A stretch of 8,654 nucleotides of DNA, from positions 1 to 8,654 of the forward strand of contig JAGGVT010000068.1 in NCBI GenBank assembly GCA_021157815.1, given 5' to 3'. Under the pieces are notes generated by a model. The model was given only the letters and a program-made list of their open reading frames with translations. It had not been told where the DNA came from and ran no database searches. The DNA comes from a bacterium. Its GTDB lineage: Bacteria; JAJVIF01; JAGGVT01. Made by a program: the position numbers and the translations under genes. The first letter of the stretch is position 1. Every line of letters starts with the position of its first letter. Shown here in pieces: positions 1 to 6,446 of the stretch.

Positions 1-67
1 AAAAAATATAGACAATTTTCACGAAGAGATTTCCCTTTCTGGTAACACCGTTATCTGCTTAATTGCA

Positions 68-1438
68 CTATTCCTCGGAGTCATCCTCCGGCTCTCCAGT
101 TTCAGGAGAAGGGCCGTCAATTAGCAGTACAACTTTGAAATTGTTCAGAAGGAATGTCAGGTTGATCAATTCGTTGATTCTAAAAGCTGCTTCATTTGAA
201 AGTACAACATGCTTATTCATGCCATCCTCTTCAATAGCCCTATCAGCTTTTACTGTCAAGGGACAACCGGCGACTCTTGGTTCTCTACGCGCTTCCGGCA
301 TTGAATAGCAGTACTTAACCGATCCTTCGGCTTCAAGGTAACTCCTTTGCTCAATACTTAGTTCACTTGCTCCCCACTCTCCATAAAACAGCTTTTTGTT
401 CGGTTTAAGAATCTTCGGCTTTGCGCATATAGAAATGTCCAAGCCACGCGTATCAACGATAATACCAGTATATTGTATCTTTGGTGGTTTGTAGTCCTTA
501 TCGCACGATTTGACAAATATCACTCTGAATTCCCTGAAAATAGCGCTGTCTTTGCTTATGTTCCTGATCTTTTCAGCATCCGCATTGGATATAACAACGT
601 CCCTTATCAAAGTTAATTTGTCATCTTTTTCTACACCTTTTACACCTATTGCTTCAATAAAAAGAGGCTTACCGCCAAGGAGTTTGTGGTTTTCTGCTTC
701 AACTGTTGAATGGCAGTATTTTATTAGCCCATCATTCAACCAGATATCCATCATTTCATCAGTGAATTCACCCTCTTCGAGATTATTGCCATAAACCACA
801 TTGCCCCTTTCATCAAGGATGCTCGGATTCATAGCGTCCTCAAATCCATCAAAACAACCGCAATTGTATATAACTATAGAGGTGTACCCGCCTATATCAG
901 ATGGTTCCAAAGTGATATCATCAGCATCTTCATCATAAAGTTCCTGGATTTCCTTACTTTCTTCCTGAATATCAGCAATACTGCTGTCCCTCTTGTCGGG
1001 AATCACATTAACAGAAGGTTTCGAAATGAGAGGTTTAATTGGCATATCAAAACCATTTTTATTATCAGGCTTAGGCTTAGGGATATCGACAACCGTAATC
1101 TGCTTTGTCCTTATGACATCATCATTGTGTGGAGATGAAACAATCACTTTGATTTCCACCGTTGTGTCCTGGTCAATATCCTTTGCCATGAATTCAGTTG
1201 ATTCGGAATCAGAACAGACAAAAGTTCCAACAGTTTGGTCATCGACAATCCACAAGTAATCGATATCAGTGTCTCCTCTGGCGGATATTTTGCAGATGTT
1301 TTTTGAACCTTCATCCATTTTATCTGCCGCAAGGATTTCTTCACCGACAGTTATTTGTGTACTAACTACCTTGCCGCAGCCAGCCGCCAAAATGATAATC
1401 AGGCAAATAAGAGAGGATATTTTTTTCAGGTTTTGCAT
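68..1438 (-). CDS. Putative lipoprotein with Ig-like region and two tandem copies of a ~120-residue domain
   Basis: A 456-residue protein of unknown function, probably anchored in the envelope as a lipoprotein. Residues 1-20 form a signal peptide (KK, then a hydrophobic run) ending in the lipobox LAAGC, with Cys21 as the lipidation site. Residues about 27-118 look like a beta-sandwich (Ig/PKD-like), followed by a Pro/Lys/Glu-rich linker to about 180. Two copies of one domain follow, at about 185-310 and 323-440. Both copies show YT(S/G)I(V/I), a YG motif ~30 residues later, VKYC/IKYC, EA, PL-V/I-A, DVVIS or HVVLS, and a closing F-VV/VI strand. A third copy is in the gene at 4248-4772. The tail is acidic (PEDDSEE). 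The frame stays open to an ATG at 1498, but I chose 1438: it has AAGGTG six bases upstream, starts the signal peptide directly, and lies downstream of a sigma-54 promoter that covers the 1498 ATG. I recall similar domains in secreted proteins of Deltaproteobacteria, not verified. Gene reality is near certain; function is unknown. Confidence 0.9.
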   Translation of the reverse strand: MQNLKKISSLICLIIILAAGCGKVVSTQITVGEEILAADKMDEGSKNICKISARGDTDIDYLWIVDDQTVGTFVCSDSESTEFMAKDIDQDTTVEIKVIVSSPHNDDVIRTKQITVVDIPKPKPDNKNGFDMPIKPLISKPSVNVIPDKRDSSIADIQEESKEIQELYDEDADDITLEPSDIGGYTSIVIYNCGCFDGFEDAMNPSILDERGNVVYGNNLEEGEFTDEMMDIWLNDGLIKYCHSTVEAENHKLLGGKPLFIEAIGVKGVEKDDKLTLIRDVVISNADAEKIRNISKDSAIFREFRVIFVKSCDKDYKPPKIQYTGIIVDTRGLDISICAKPKILKPNKKLFYGEWGASELSIEQRSYLEAEGSVKYCYSMPEARREPRVAGCPLTVKADRAIEEDGMNKHVVLSNEAAFRINELINLTFLLNNFKVVLLIDGPSPETGEPEDDSEE

Positions 1439-1481
1439 TTTATTCACCTTTTGACAGAAATGTTTAATTACTACATGTACC

Positions 1482-1497
1482 AGCAAATCCTGTGCCA
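1482..1497 (-). promoter_or_regulatory. Sigma-54 (RpoN) promoter for the lipoprotein gene
   Basis: On the minus strand the sequence reads TGGCAC-AGGAT-TTGCT, matching the -24/-12 consensus TGGCAC-N5-TTGC, with exactly ten bases between the invariant GG and GC. The predicted start of transcription is near 1471, giving a ~33-nt leader that contains the AAGGTG ribosome site (1445-1450) six bases before the ATG. Sigma-54 promoters need an enhancer-binding activator; none is encoded in the window. Confidence 0.8.
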
Positions 1498-1573
1498 TAA
1501 CGTATTATTCAACGCATAAGCACGGTTATTATATATATTGGCGTTTCAATAAATTGTGTGGGTTATTTGCCCC

Positions 1574-1690
1574 GTAAAAAAAGGGGACAGTCCCAACAGG
1601 CTTCAAATCTGATGTTATCAATATACTATGCTGTAACCCCTTATTTATACTGTGTTTATTCACTTTGTTGGGACAGTCCCCTTTTTTTAC
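1574..1690. repeat. 117-bp inverted-repeat element with GGGGACAGTCCC ends (REP/MITE-like)
   Basis: Arms 1574-1598 and 1666-1690 are 25-base inverted repeats that match at 24 positions, separated by 67 bases. Each arm holds a run of seven A/T next to GGGGACAGTCCC, which is itself nearly palindromic; the only mismatch is the centre base of that palindrome. A second, outer inverted repeat (CAATAAATTGTGT at 1547-1559 against ACACGATTTATTG at 1709-1721, 12 of 13) may mark a larger unit. No direct target duplication is visible. The interior has no open frame of note. I recall GGGGACAGTCCC next to T-tracts as a dispersed repeat around REP-associated Y1 transposases, unverified here. Because each hairpin is followed by a T-tract, the element could also terminate transcription in either direction, including for the kinase gene ending at 1737. 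Confidence 0.75.
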
Positions 1691-1736
1691 TCAATCTAAA
1701 CTCAACCTACACGATTTATTGAAGAGCCTATATATT

Positions 1737-4073
1737 TTACAAAGATGTCATCATGATAAAAATATCCTGTTTGCCTTCTGATGTTCTCTTGTTCTTTTTT
1801 GAAAGGAAAGCGGAATCATTCTGAAAATCACCGACAATGAAAACGCTGTCCAAAGAGCAGGCGATGTCTAACGCTTCATCATCGGATGTGCCGCCCCAGA
1901 TTCTTACGTTGTCGAAATTACTTATTGAGTTGAATTTACTGATAAAAACATCCTTCTTTCCAGCTGATTCGAACCAGCAAGTCGCTTTTGCAGGATTAAA
2001 ATCGATTTTATCATCAAAAAATCCAGTGAAATATCCTGAGACATGAACATTGGAGGAGCTGTCAACAGCTATCGCTTGCCCGCTGTCGTCATTAAGGCCG
2101 CCCCAAGTGCAGACCCCGATAAAAACACCGTTCTTCATGAATCTGCTGAAATAAATATCAGCTTCACCGTTTGATTTTCTTGTTTCAGCTTTTACTCTGT
2201 CAGGATTAAAATCCACCTCATCATTGAACGAACCGGTGATAAAAATATTCGCATGCTTGTCTGAGGTTATCGCGTTGCCAAAGTCATCTCCTTTTCCTCC
2301 CCACGATAACACGTCCTGAAAGTTACAATCAGAATCAAACCGGGCGTAATATGCATCAAGAGCGCCATTGGACGTTCTTCTATCCGCGCGCTTGCCGGGA
2401 TTGAAATAAACCCGGTTGCTGAAATCACCCACGATAAGTACATTGGATTCAGCATCAACGACTATATCTTTTCCGCTGTCGTTTTCCTTTCCGCCAAACG
2501 TGTGGACCGCCAAAAACTTGCCGTTGTTATCAACTTTGATGAGAAAAACATCATCCATGCCGTTGGATTTTCGAATGACTTTATCGGAGCTGGGGTCAAA
2601 ATCCACCTCATTCCTGAAAGTGCCTGTTAGATAAATACTGGATACTCCGTCGGTCGCGATGCCAAATCCCGCATCGTTGCCACTACCGCCGAATGATCGA
2701 ACCCAATTCAATTCACCTTCCGGATTAAACTGGCACAGGAAAACATCACACATGCCCATTGATTTTTGCGCCAGTCCCGCCGATGAGGGATCGAAATTGA
2801 CATCATTTTCATAAATGCCTGTAACATAGATAAACCCCGCATTATCCACCGCGACATCGATCCCGAAGTCGCTCGAACTCCCACCCCAGCTTTTCGCCCA
2901 TGACCGTTTTCCGCTTTTTGTGTATTTTATCAGGAAAGCGTCATCCATTCCGTATGATTTGTGTTCATCAGTTCCAATAGTGTATTTTAAATTAACAGTG
3001 CCCTCATAACTGCCGGTTACGTAAATGTCTCCGTTTTTATCTTTGGCAACCGCGCGACATCTGTCACTCGATTCGCCGCCCCATGTTTTAACCCATTTTT
3101 CAGGAGCTATTTTGGGAATTGTAAAATCGATGTGAAGGCCACTGATAATCGCCGGGTAGGAGAAATACAAAGCTGCGATTGCTGTCACGATAAGCAGGAT
3201 TAAAAAGAATTTTATGGGAACATTATATTTTTTCAGCCTGATTCGATGTTTTACTTTGGTCAGTTTTTTAACAGGCTGGATAATTTGCTGAGGCGTTTCG
3301 GTTTGCTCAATGATAATTTTATGCACTTCAGCGGCCGTTGGACGGTATTCCGGGACAGTCTCGCACATTATATCTCGCAGTGTGAAAACCCATTCAGGGA
3401 CATTCTCTGGTGGTTCAGCTCCGAGCATCTCATCCAGTATCTTGCCCAATGCGTAAATATCAGTCGCGCGAGAGGCTTTTCCACCGGTTTTTTGAAGCTC
3501 AGGAGCGGAGTATTTGACTGTTCCCCGGAAGACATCTGATGATGTTATTGTGCTTTCAAATTCAGTTCTCGCAAGCCCGAAATCAAAGATCTTTGTATTG
3601 GCTGGCTTGTTTGCGGAGCCGGCATCGAGAAGGAACACGTTGGATGGTTTCAAATCACGGTGAAGAATGCTGTCAGGCCTGTCATGAAAATTCATCACGG
3701 TTTCAATCAGAGAGTGTAATATTCGAATTATCTCTTTCCAGTTGAACTTCCTGGTTTGCATGTGATGTGAAAGAGTTTCAGCATTAACCAGTTCCATCGC
3801 GTGGTAGTAGATTTGCCTGGATGAACTGTCGCATACGTTTGACTCAAAGATTTTAATTACACCGGGATCATCAACCCTTGAAAGGATTTTACCCTCACGC
3901 AGAAAAAGGTGCGTGAATTCAGGATCAAGTTTGACATGATAATCATGAATCACCTTCACAGCCACAGTATCACCGGTGAACGTGTCAAGGGCTTTGTAAA
4001 CAACCGCCTCACCGCCCTTGCCAATCTCACCGATTATCTTGTACTTATTGACTTTTTCGCCTGATTTAAGCAA
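1737..4073 (-). CDS. Membrane Ser/Thr protein kinase with extracytoplasmic seven-repeat SBBP beta-propeller
   Basis: A 778-residue (from the 4073 start) Hanks-type kinase that should phosphorylate Ser/Thr in the cytoplasm. The kinase domain spans about 10-258: glycine loop GEIGKGGEAVVY, VAVK with Lys40, Glu60 of helix C, HRDLKPSN (catalytic Asp140, Lys142, Asn145; an RD kinase), DFG 164-166 and APE 190-192, so all key residues are present. A basic juxtamembrane stretch (KKLTKVKHRIRLKK) precedes one membrane segment at about 287-309. The outside part (327-778) is seven copies of a ~65-residue unit, W-GG-xxxD-x-G-x-I-VD-x-IYVTG-F-xx-VDF-P, of the SBBP type, expected to fold as a seven-bladed propeller. 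This single-pass layout suggests a sensor kinase; the ligand is unknown. Start: the TTG at 4071-4073 has GGGAG five bases upstream and gives the family-typical beginning MLKSGEKVNKYKIIGEIG. A TTG at 4085 would add four residues but has no ribosome site. No ATG/GTG alternative lies nearby. It follows a terminator, so it is probably transcribed alone. Confidence 0.95.
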   Translation of the reverse strand: MLKSGEKVNKYKIIGEIGKGGEAVVYKALDTFTGDTVAVKVIHDYHVKLDPEFTHLFLREGKILSRVDDPGVIKIFESNVCDSSSRQIYYHAMELVNAETLSHHMQTRKFNWKEIIRILHSLIETVMNFHDRPDSILHRDLKPSNVFLLDAGSANKPANTKIFDFGLARTEFESTITSSDVFRGTVKYSAPELQKTGGKASRATDIYALGKILDEMLGAEPPENVPEWVFTLRDIMCETVPEYRPTAAEVHKIIIEQTETPQQIIQPVKKLTKVKHRIRLKKYNVPIKFFLILLIVTAIAALYFSYPAIISGLHIDFTIPKIAPEKWVKTWGGESSDRCRAVAKDKNGDIYVTGSYEGTVNLKYTIGTDEHKSYGMDDAFLIKYTKSGKRSWAKSWGGSSSDFGIDVAVDNAGFIYVTGIYENDVNFDPSSAGLAQKSMGMCDVFLCQFNPEGELNWVRSFGGSGNDAGFGIATDGVSSIYLTGTFRNEVDFDPSSDKVIRKSNGMDDVFLIKVDNNGKFLAVHTFGGKENDSGKDIVVDAESNVLIVGDFSNRVYFNPGKRADRRTSNGALDAYYARFDSDCNFQDVLSWGGKGDDFGNAITSDKHANIFITGSFNDEVDFNPDRVKAETRKSNGEADIYFSRFMKNGVFIGVCTWGGLNDDSGQAIAVDSSSNVHVSGYFTGFFDDKIDFNPAKATCWFESAGKKDVFISKFNSISNFDNVRIWGGTSDDEALDIACSLDSVFIVGDFQNDSAFLSKKNKRTSEGKQDIFIMMTSL
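1740..3095 (-). repeat. Seven tandem ~195-bp coding repeats (SBBP propeller blades)
   Basis: Within the kinase gene, the aromatic-GG anchors fall at residues 331, 396, 461, 526, 591, 657 and 726, a spacing of 65, 65, 65, 65, 66 and 69. The sixth unit carries a short insertion (FTGFFDDKIDFNP against FNDEVDFNP in the fifth). The last unit ends after its DIFIMM strand, so the KWVKTW strand at the N-terminal edge probably closes the ring, as in other propellers. Units have diverged at the protein level, so this is an old amplification rather than a fresh duplication. Confidence 0.85.
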
Positions 4074-4118
4074 ATCCTCTCCCAAATGTGAATCAGGACA
4101 GAGAAAATTGGATGCCTT

Positions 4119-4124
4119 ATTATA
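4119..4124 (-). promoter_or_regulatory. Possible -10 box for the kinase gene
   Basis: The minus strand reads TATAAT here, about 46 bases before the chosen TTG start and downstream of the terminator at 4167-4196. I see no good -35 hexamer at 16-18 bases (TAACCA at best), and no sigma-54 motif, so the promoter is only a candidate. It differs in class from the two sigma-54 promoters on either side. Confidence 0.35.
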
Positions 4125-4166
4125 ACTCTATAAGTTTGATTTGGTTAGTCATTTAAGACATTTTAC

Positions 4167-4196
4167 AAAGAAAAAGCCCGTCCTTGAAAGGACGGG
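4167..4196 (-). terminator. Rho-independent terminator of the small secreted-protein gene
   Basis: On the minus strand CCCGTCCT pairs with AGGACGGG across a four-base loop (stem 4177-4184 with 4189-4196), followed by CTTTTTCTTT. It lies about 50 bases after the stop codon at 4248 and ends that transcription unit before the kinase gene. Confidence 0.85.
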
Positions 4197-4247
4197 TGGG
4201 GTCTTGTTGCCTTATTTCATGAACTGCTTTAACCTGATATTAAGCGT

Positions 4248-4772
4248 TTAATCGCTTTTCTTTGATTTGCAAACCATGTGGCTGTGTTTGAATTTGGAAC
4301 TGACTCCGCCTGTTACGATTACCACCTTGAAAGAACTGAAGAGATCATTTTCAAGCGCTGCCAGCCTGACCTTGTCAGCAATGGCTTCACTAAGAACGAT
4401 ATCCCAATTGCCTGGTCCGGATAAGCTTTCAGCCTCGACAACAAGAGGATTTTCGCCTGCGCGTTCATTCGTCAGAGCTTCCTCAATTGTGAAACTGTAT
4501 GCGACAATGCCATAACCCAACAGGAAATTCAAATCGTCTTCATTAAGGCTTGTCCATTTGCCATACAGCACTTTCTCATCAGGATACATAATTTTTGGGA
4601 ACGCCGCGCGACTGGCTTCCAGCTTGCTGGCATTGATGATTATCGATGTGTAATTAAAATCGAATTCTGTCGCGCTGACCAGGTTTCTGCTGTGGTTGCC
4701 TGATGCAAACAGGGGTGTTGCGAACAGAAGAATCGTCAGCATGGTTGTCAGGATAGTAAGTGTGCGTTTCAT
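4248..4772 (-). CDS. Small secreted protein with one copy of the domain shared with the 68-1438 lipoprotein
   Basis: A 174-residue protein of unknown function. Residues 1 to about 24 form a Sec signal peptide (MKRT, hydrophobic core, LFATPLFAS); there is no lipobox Cys, so the mature protein should be soluble outside the inner membrane. One domain copy spans about 41-155: YTSIII at 41, YG at 70-71, IVAYSFT, EA, PLVVEA, DIVLS and FKVVIV, in the same order and nearly the same spacing as both copies in the 68-1438 protein. A basic tail (KSKKSD) ends it. ATG 4772 has AAGGAG six bases upstream and begins the signal peptide directly. An in-frame ATG at 4856 also has a ribosome site and would give a 202-residue form with 28 extra hydrophilic residues; I prefer 4772 because the longer form would bury the signal peptide behind a charged extension. 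The gene is transcribed alone, from a sigma-54 promoter to its own terminator. Confidence 0.88.
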   Translation of the reverse strand: MKRTLTILTTMLTILLFATPLFASGNHSRNLVSATEFDFNYTSIIINASKLEASRAAFPKIMYPDEKVLYGKWTSLNEDDLNFLLGYGIVAYSFTIEEALTNERAGENPLVVEAESLSGPGNWDIVLSEAIADKVRLAALENDLFSSFKVVIVTGGVSSKFKHSHMVCKSKKSD

Positions 4773-4853
4773 TTTCTTCTCCTTCTTGGATGTTATATTG
4801 CTAAAAAGTGAGAGTTTGCATCTCTCTGGTTTTGTATTGGTTCCTGATGTTTT

Positions 4854-4868
4854 CATTTCTTTCACCTT
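4854..4868 (-). promoter_or_regulatory. Second ribosome site and in-frame ATG upstream of the small secreted-protein gene
   Basis: AAGGTG at 4863-4868 lies six bases before an ATG at 4854-4856, in the same frame as the main start at 4772. The ribosome sequence and spacing are identical to those of the 68-1438 lipoprotein gene. It could start a longer protein, or be a translated leader that feeds ribosomes to the 4772 start. Confidence 0.5.
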
Positions 4869-4906
4869 CGTGATTTGAATTCTAATTAAACACGATTTAT
4901 TATAGG

Positions 4907-4922
4907 GCAACCATCGTGCCAA
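4907..4922 (-). promoter_or_regulatory. Sigma-54 (RpoN) promoter for the small secreted-protein gene
   Basis: The minus strand reads TTGGCAC-GATGG-TTGC, the -24/-12 consensus with exactly ten bases between GG and GC. Predicted transcription start is near 4895, giving a ~39-nt leader to the ATG at 4856 or ~123 nt to the ATG at 4772. A TATAAT overlaps just downstream (4899-4904) but has no matching -35 box, so sigma-54 is the better reading. Confidence 0.78.
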
Positions 4923-4955
4923 AAATGGCAAATAAGCGGGGTGATTTCCCAAAAG

Positions 4956-4983
4956 CGCATAAACAGTGTGCTGTTGAGGCACA
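4956..4983. promoter_or_regulatory. Dyad and shared motif upstream of the sigma-54 promoter (possible activator site)
   Basis: TGTGC at 4967-4971 and GCACA at 4979-4983 form a perfect 5-base inverted repeat with a 7-base spacer, about 45-60 bases upstream of the -24 element. Next to it (4956-4965) the minus strand reads TGTTTATGCG; nine of these ten bases recur as TGCTTATGCG (1513-1522) upstream of the other sigma-54 promoter. The position suits an enhancer-binding protein or a bending protein, but both motifs are short. The rest of the gap 4773-5101 shows nothing else. Confidence 0.3.
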
Positions 4984-5101
4984 TTAATATTATGCAAATC
5001 CCGGATTTGTTTTTGGAGAAGTTGAAATGTAAAAAAGCTAATCTTTTCTTAACGAATACGAAAGAAATTCAATTTTTTGTGAGATGATGGAAATCTGAAC
5101 A

Positions 5102-6304
5102 TTAACCGCGAGGAGGATACGACTTTCCAAGGAGTATATTCCAGACCGGCGTTTCCTTATCAATGGCTATTCCAGCGAGGTAAAATGTCCTTGCCGATTC
5201 ATATAATATGGCTAAATCCGCCGGTTTCGATGAGGAATAAGGAGATGTATCGGAATTATTCGAAAAAACGGCGATTCCCCTTATATCCTTGCCATTTATA
5301 AACGCATGACTGAACGGCGCCATGTCCTTTTCACCGACACGTTTTACAAAAACCTGGTCATCCATATACTTATATGGCAGATTGAACATGCGATCATTCT
5401 TTAACAGGAAATATTCCAGATTCCTGTCCATATCTTCGGCTGGAGCAATACTCACGGGTTTATACATGTATTCCAGCTGATATTGCGACCGTTGCTGAAT
5501 GAACCGAATAAAGGTCGTCTCGTTATATTTCCGGTAGCCATCGATGAAATCAGGGAAATCCACAAGCAGGAACGCGGTTTTTGATTCCACAACCGCGTGA
5601 TTTTCCGTCAGGTCAACAATTCGCCAGTTACGTTCTCCCCAGCCGGCGGTTGAATACTCATGCGCCTTTTCCCATAAACTGTTACCGCGTTTCAGTGTCA
5701 GTATCCCGTTTTCTGTAAACACATTCAGGTATTCATCGCCGGTTTGAGAGTGGATGGCATCGATCCCATCCCGCAGTTTCACATTGAACTGGCTTAAATC
5801 AAGATCGAAATTCTCCTTTTCATCCAGCTGAACATACGGTCTCACCGCGACCCAGCTGGCATCACCGTAAATGAAATAATAAACATCATTCCCCATAACA
5901 AGATCAAGCGGTCCCGGTTGAATAACGCCAATGTCCTTTTTAGTGCGAATATGTCCGGTTGAATCAACAAAAAAGAGTGAATATTTCCGGTTGGACAGCG
6001 GTACGATAACTCCAGCCAGACCGTTTGCCTGGTCGATTGCAACCGGCGGCCGTGGAAACCGGAAACGGTCAATCCACGGTGGTCCGAAAATCATGCGAAG
6101 AATAACCACGATAATGAACGCAATAAGGATTCCGAATCCCCACCACTGAAGGCGCGCGAGAAAGACTGGCAGTTTACCCGGCGGATGTTCAACCACACCG
6201 GATGTTTCTTCATCATCCAGCTTGGTCAAATCGAGATTGTCAGCATCGAATTCATCTGGGTTGATTTCTGAATTCTCGATGATCTGTTCATCCGGTTCAT
6301 CCAT
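5102..6304 (-). CDS. Single-pass membrane protein of unknown function with acidic N-terminal tail
   Basis: I do not recognise this 400-residue protein. It begins with a strongly acidic cytoplasmic tail (16 Asp/Glu in the first 40 residues), then one membrane segment at about 54-72 (WWGFGILIAFIIVVILRMIF), then a ~325-residue domain that should face outward. That domain is rich in alternating hydrophobic and aromatic strand-like segments (YSLFFVDSTG, DVYYFIYG, AFLLVDF, FYLAGIAID), compatible with an all-beta or propeller-like fold, without clear repeats or catalytic motifs. The ATG at 6304 has no good ribosome site at normal spacing (AAGGA is ~14 bases away). A weak TTGCCG-N17-TATCAT pair sits directly upstream and would make the mRNA nearly leaderless. 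No intrinsic terminator is visible after the stop, but about 180 bases separate it from the sigma-54 promoter of the next gene. It shares the membrane-anchored, outward-domain layout with the kinase. Confidence 0.88.
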   Translation of the reverse strand: MDEPDEQIIENSEINPDEFDADNLDLTKLDDEETSGVVEHPPGKLPVFLARLQWWGFGILIAFIIVVILRMIFGPPWIDRFRFPRPPVAIDQANGLAGVIVPLSNRKYSLFFVDSTGHIRTKKDIGVIQPGPLDLVMGNDVYYFIYGDASWVAVRPYVQLDEKENFDLDLSQFNVKLRDGIDAIHSQTGDEYLNVFTENGILTLKRGNSLWEKAHEYSTAGWGERNWRIVDLTENHAVVESKTAFLLVDFPDFIDGYRKYNETTFIRFIQQRSQYQLEYMYKPVSIAPAEDMDRNLEYFLLKNDRMFNLPYKYMDDQVFVKRVGEKDMAPFSHAFINGKDIRGIAVFSNNSDTSPYSSSKPADLAILYESARTFYLAGIAIDKETPVWNILLGKSYPPRG

Positions 6305-6373
6305 ACTATAATGATATTTCCTTATCGCGATTCCGGCAAGGGTATATTTTGTTTTTTAACACTTCCCAAATAA

Positions 6374-6393
6374 CACCACGCTTTAGCGTGGTG
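6374..6393. repeat. Small perfect hairpin repeat
   Basis: CACCACGC and GCGTGGTG are perfect 8-base arms around TTTA. Directly after it come GCTTC-CA-GAAGC and an imperfect palindrome at about 6403-6416 around GGTACC. These look like remnants of dispersed extragenic palindromes rather than a terminator: no T-tract follows on either strand. Confidence 0.55.
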
Positions 6394-6446
6394 CTTCCAG
6401 AAGCGTGGTACCATGCGAAAGAATTGGTTGGCAATGTCAAGCACTC

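Noticed and set aside
1439-1498. Upstream extension of the lipoprotein to an ATG at 1498
   Set aside because: It would place 20 extra residues before the signal peptide, overlaps the sigma-54 promoter and lies upstream of the predicted transcription start.
2726-2745. TGGCACAGGA on the plus strand as a third sigma-54 promoter
   Set aside because: The base pair ten positions after GG is CA, not GC, and the site lies inside the kinase gene pointing the wrong way.
1740-3095. Regularly spaced repeats as a CRISPR array
   Set aside because: The ~195-bp units are coding, in frame and diverged; they encode propeller blades. No short direct repeats with spacers exist in the window.
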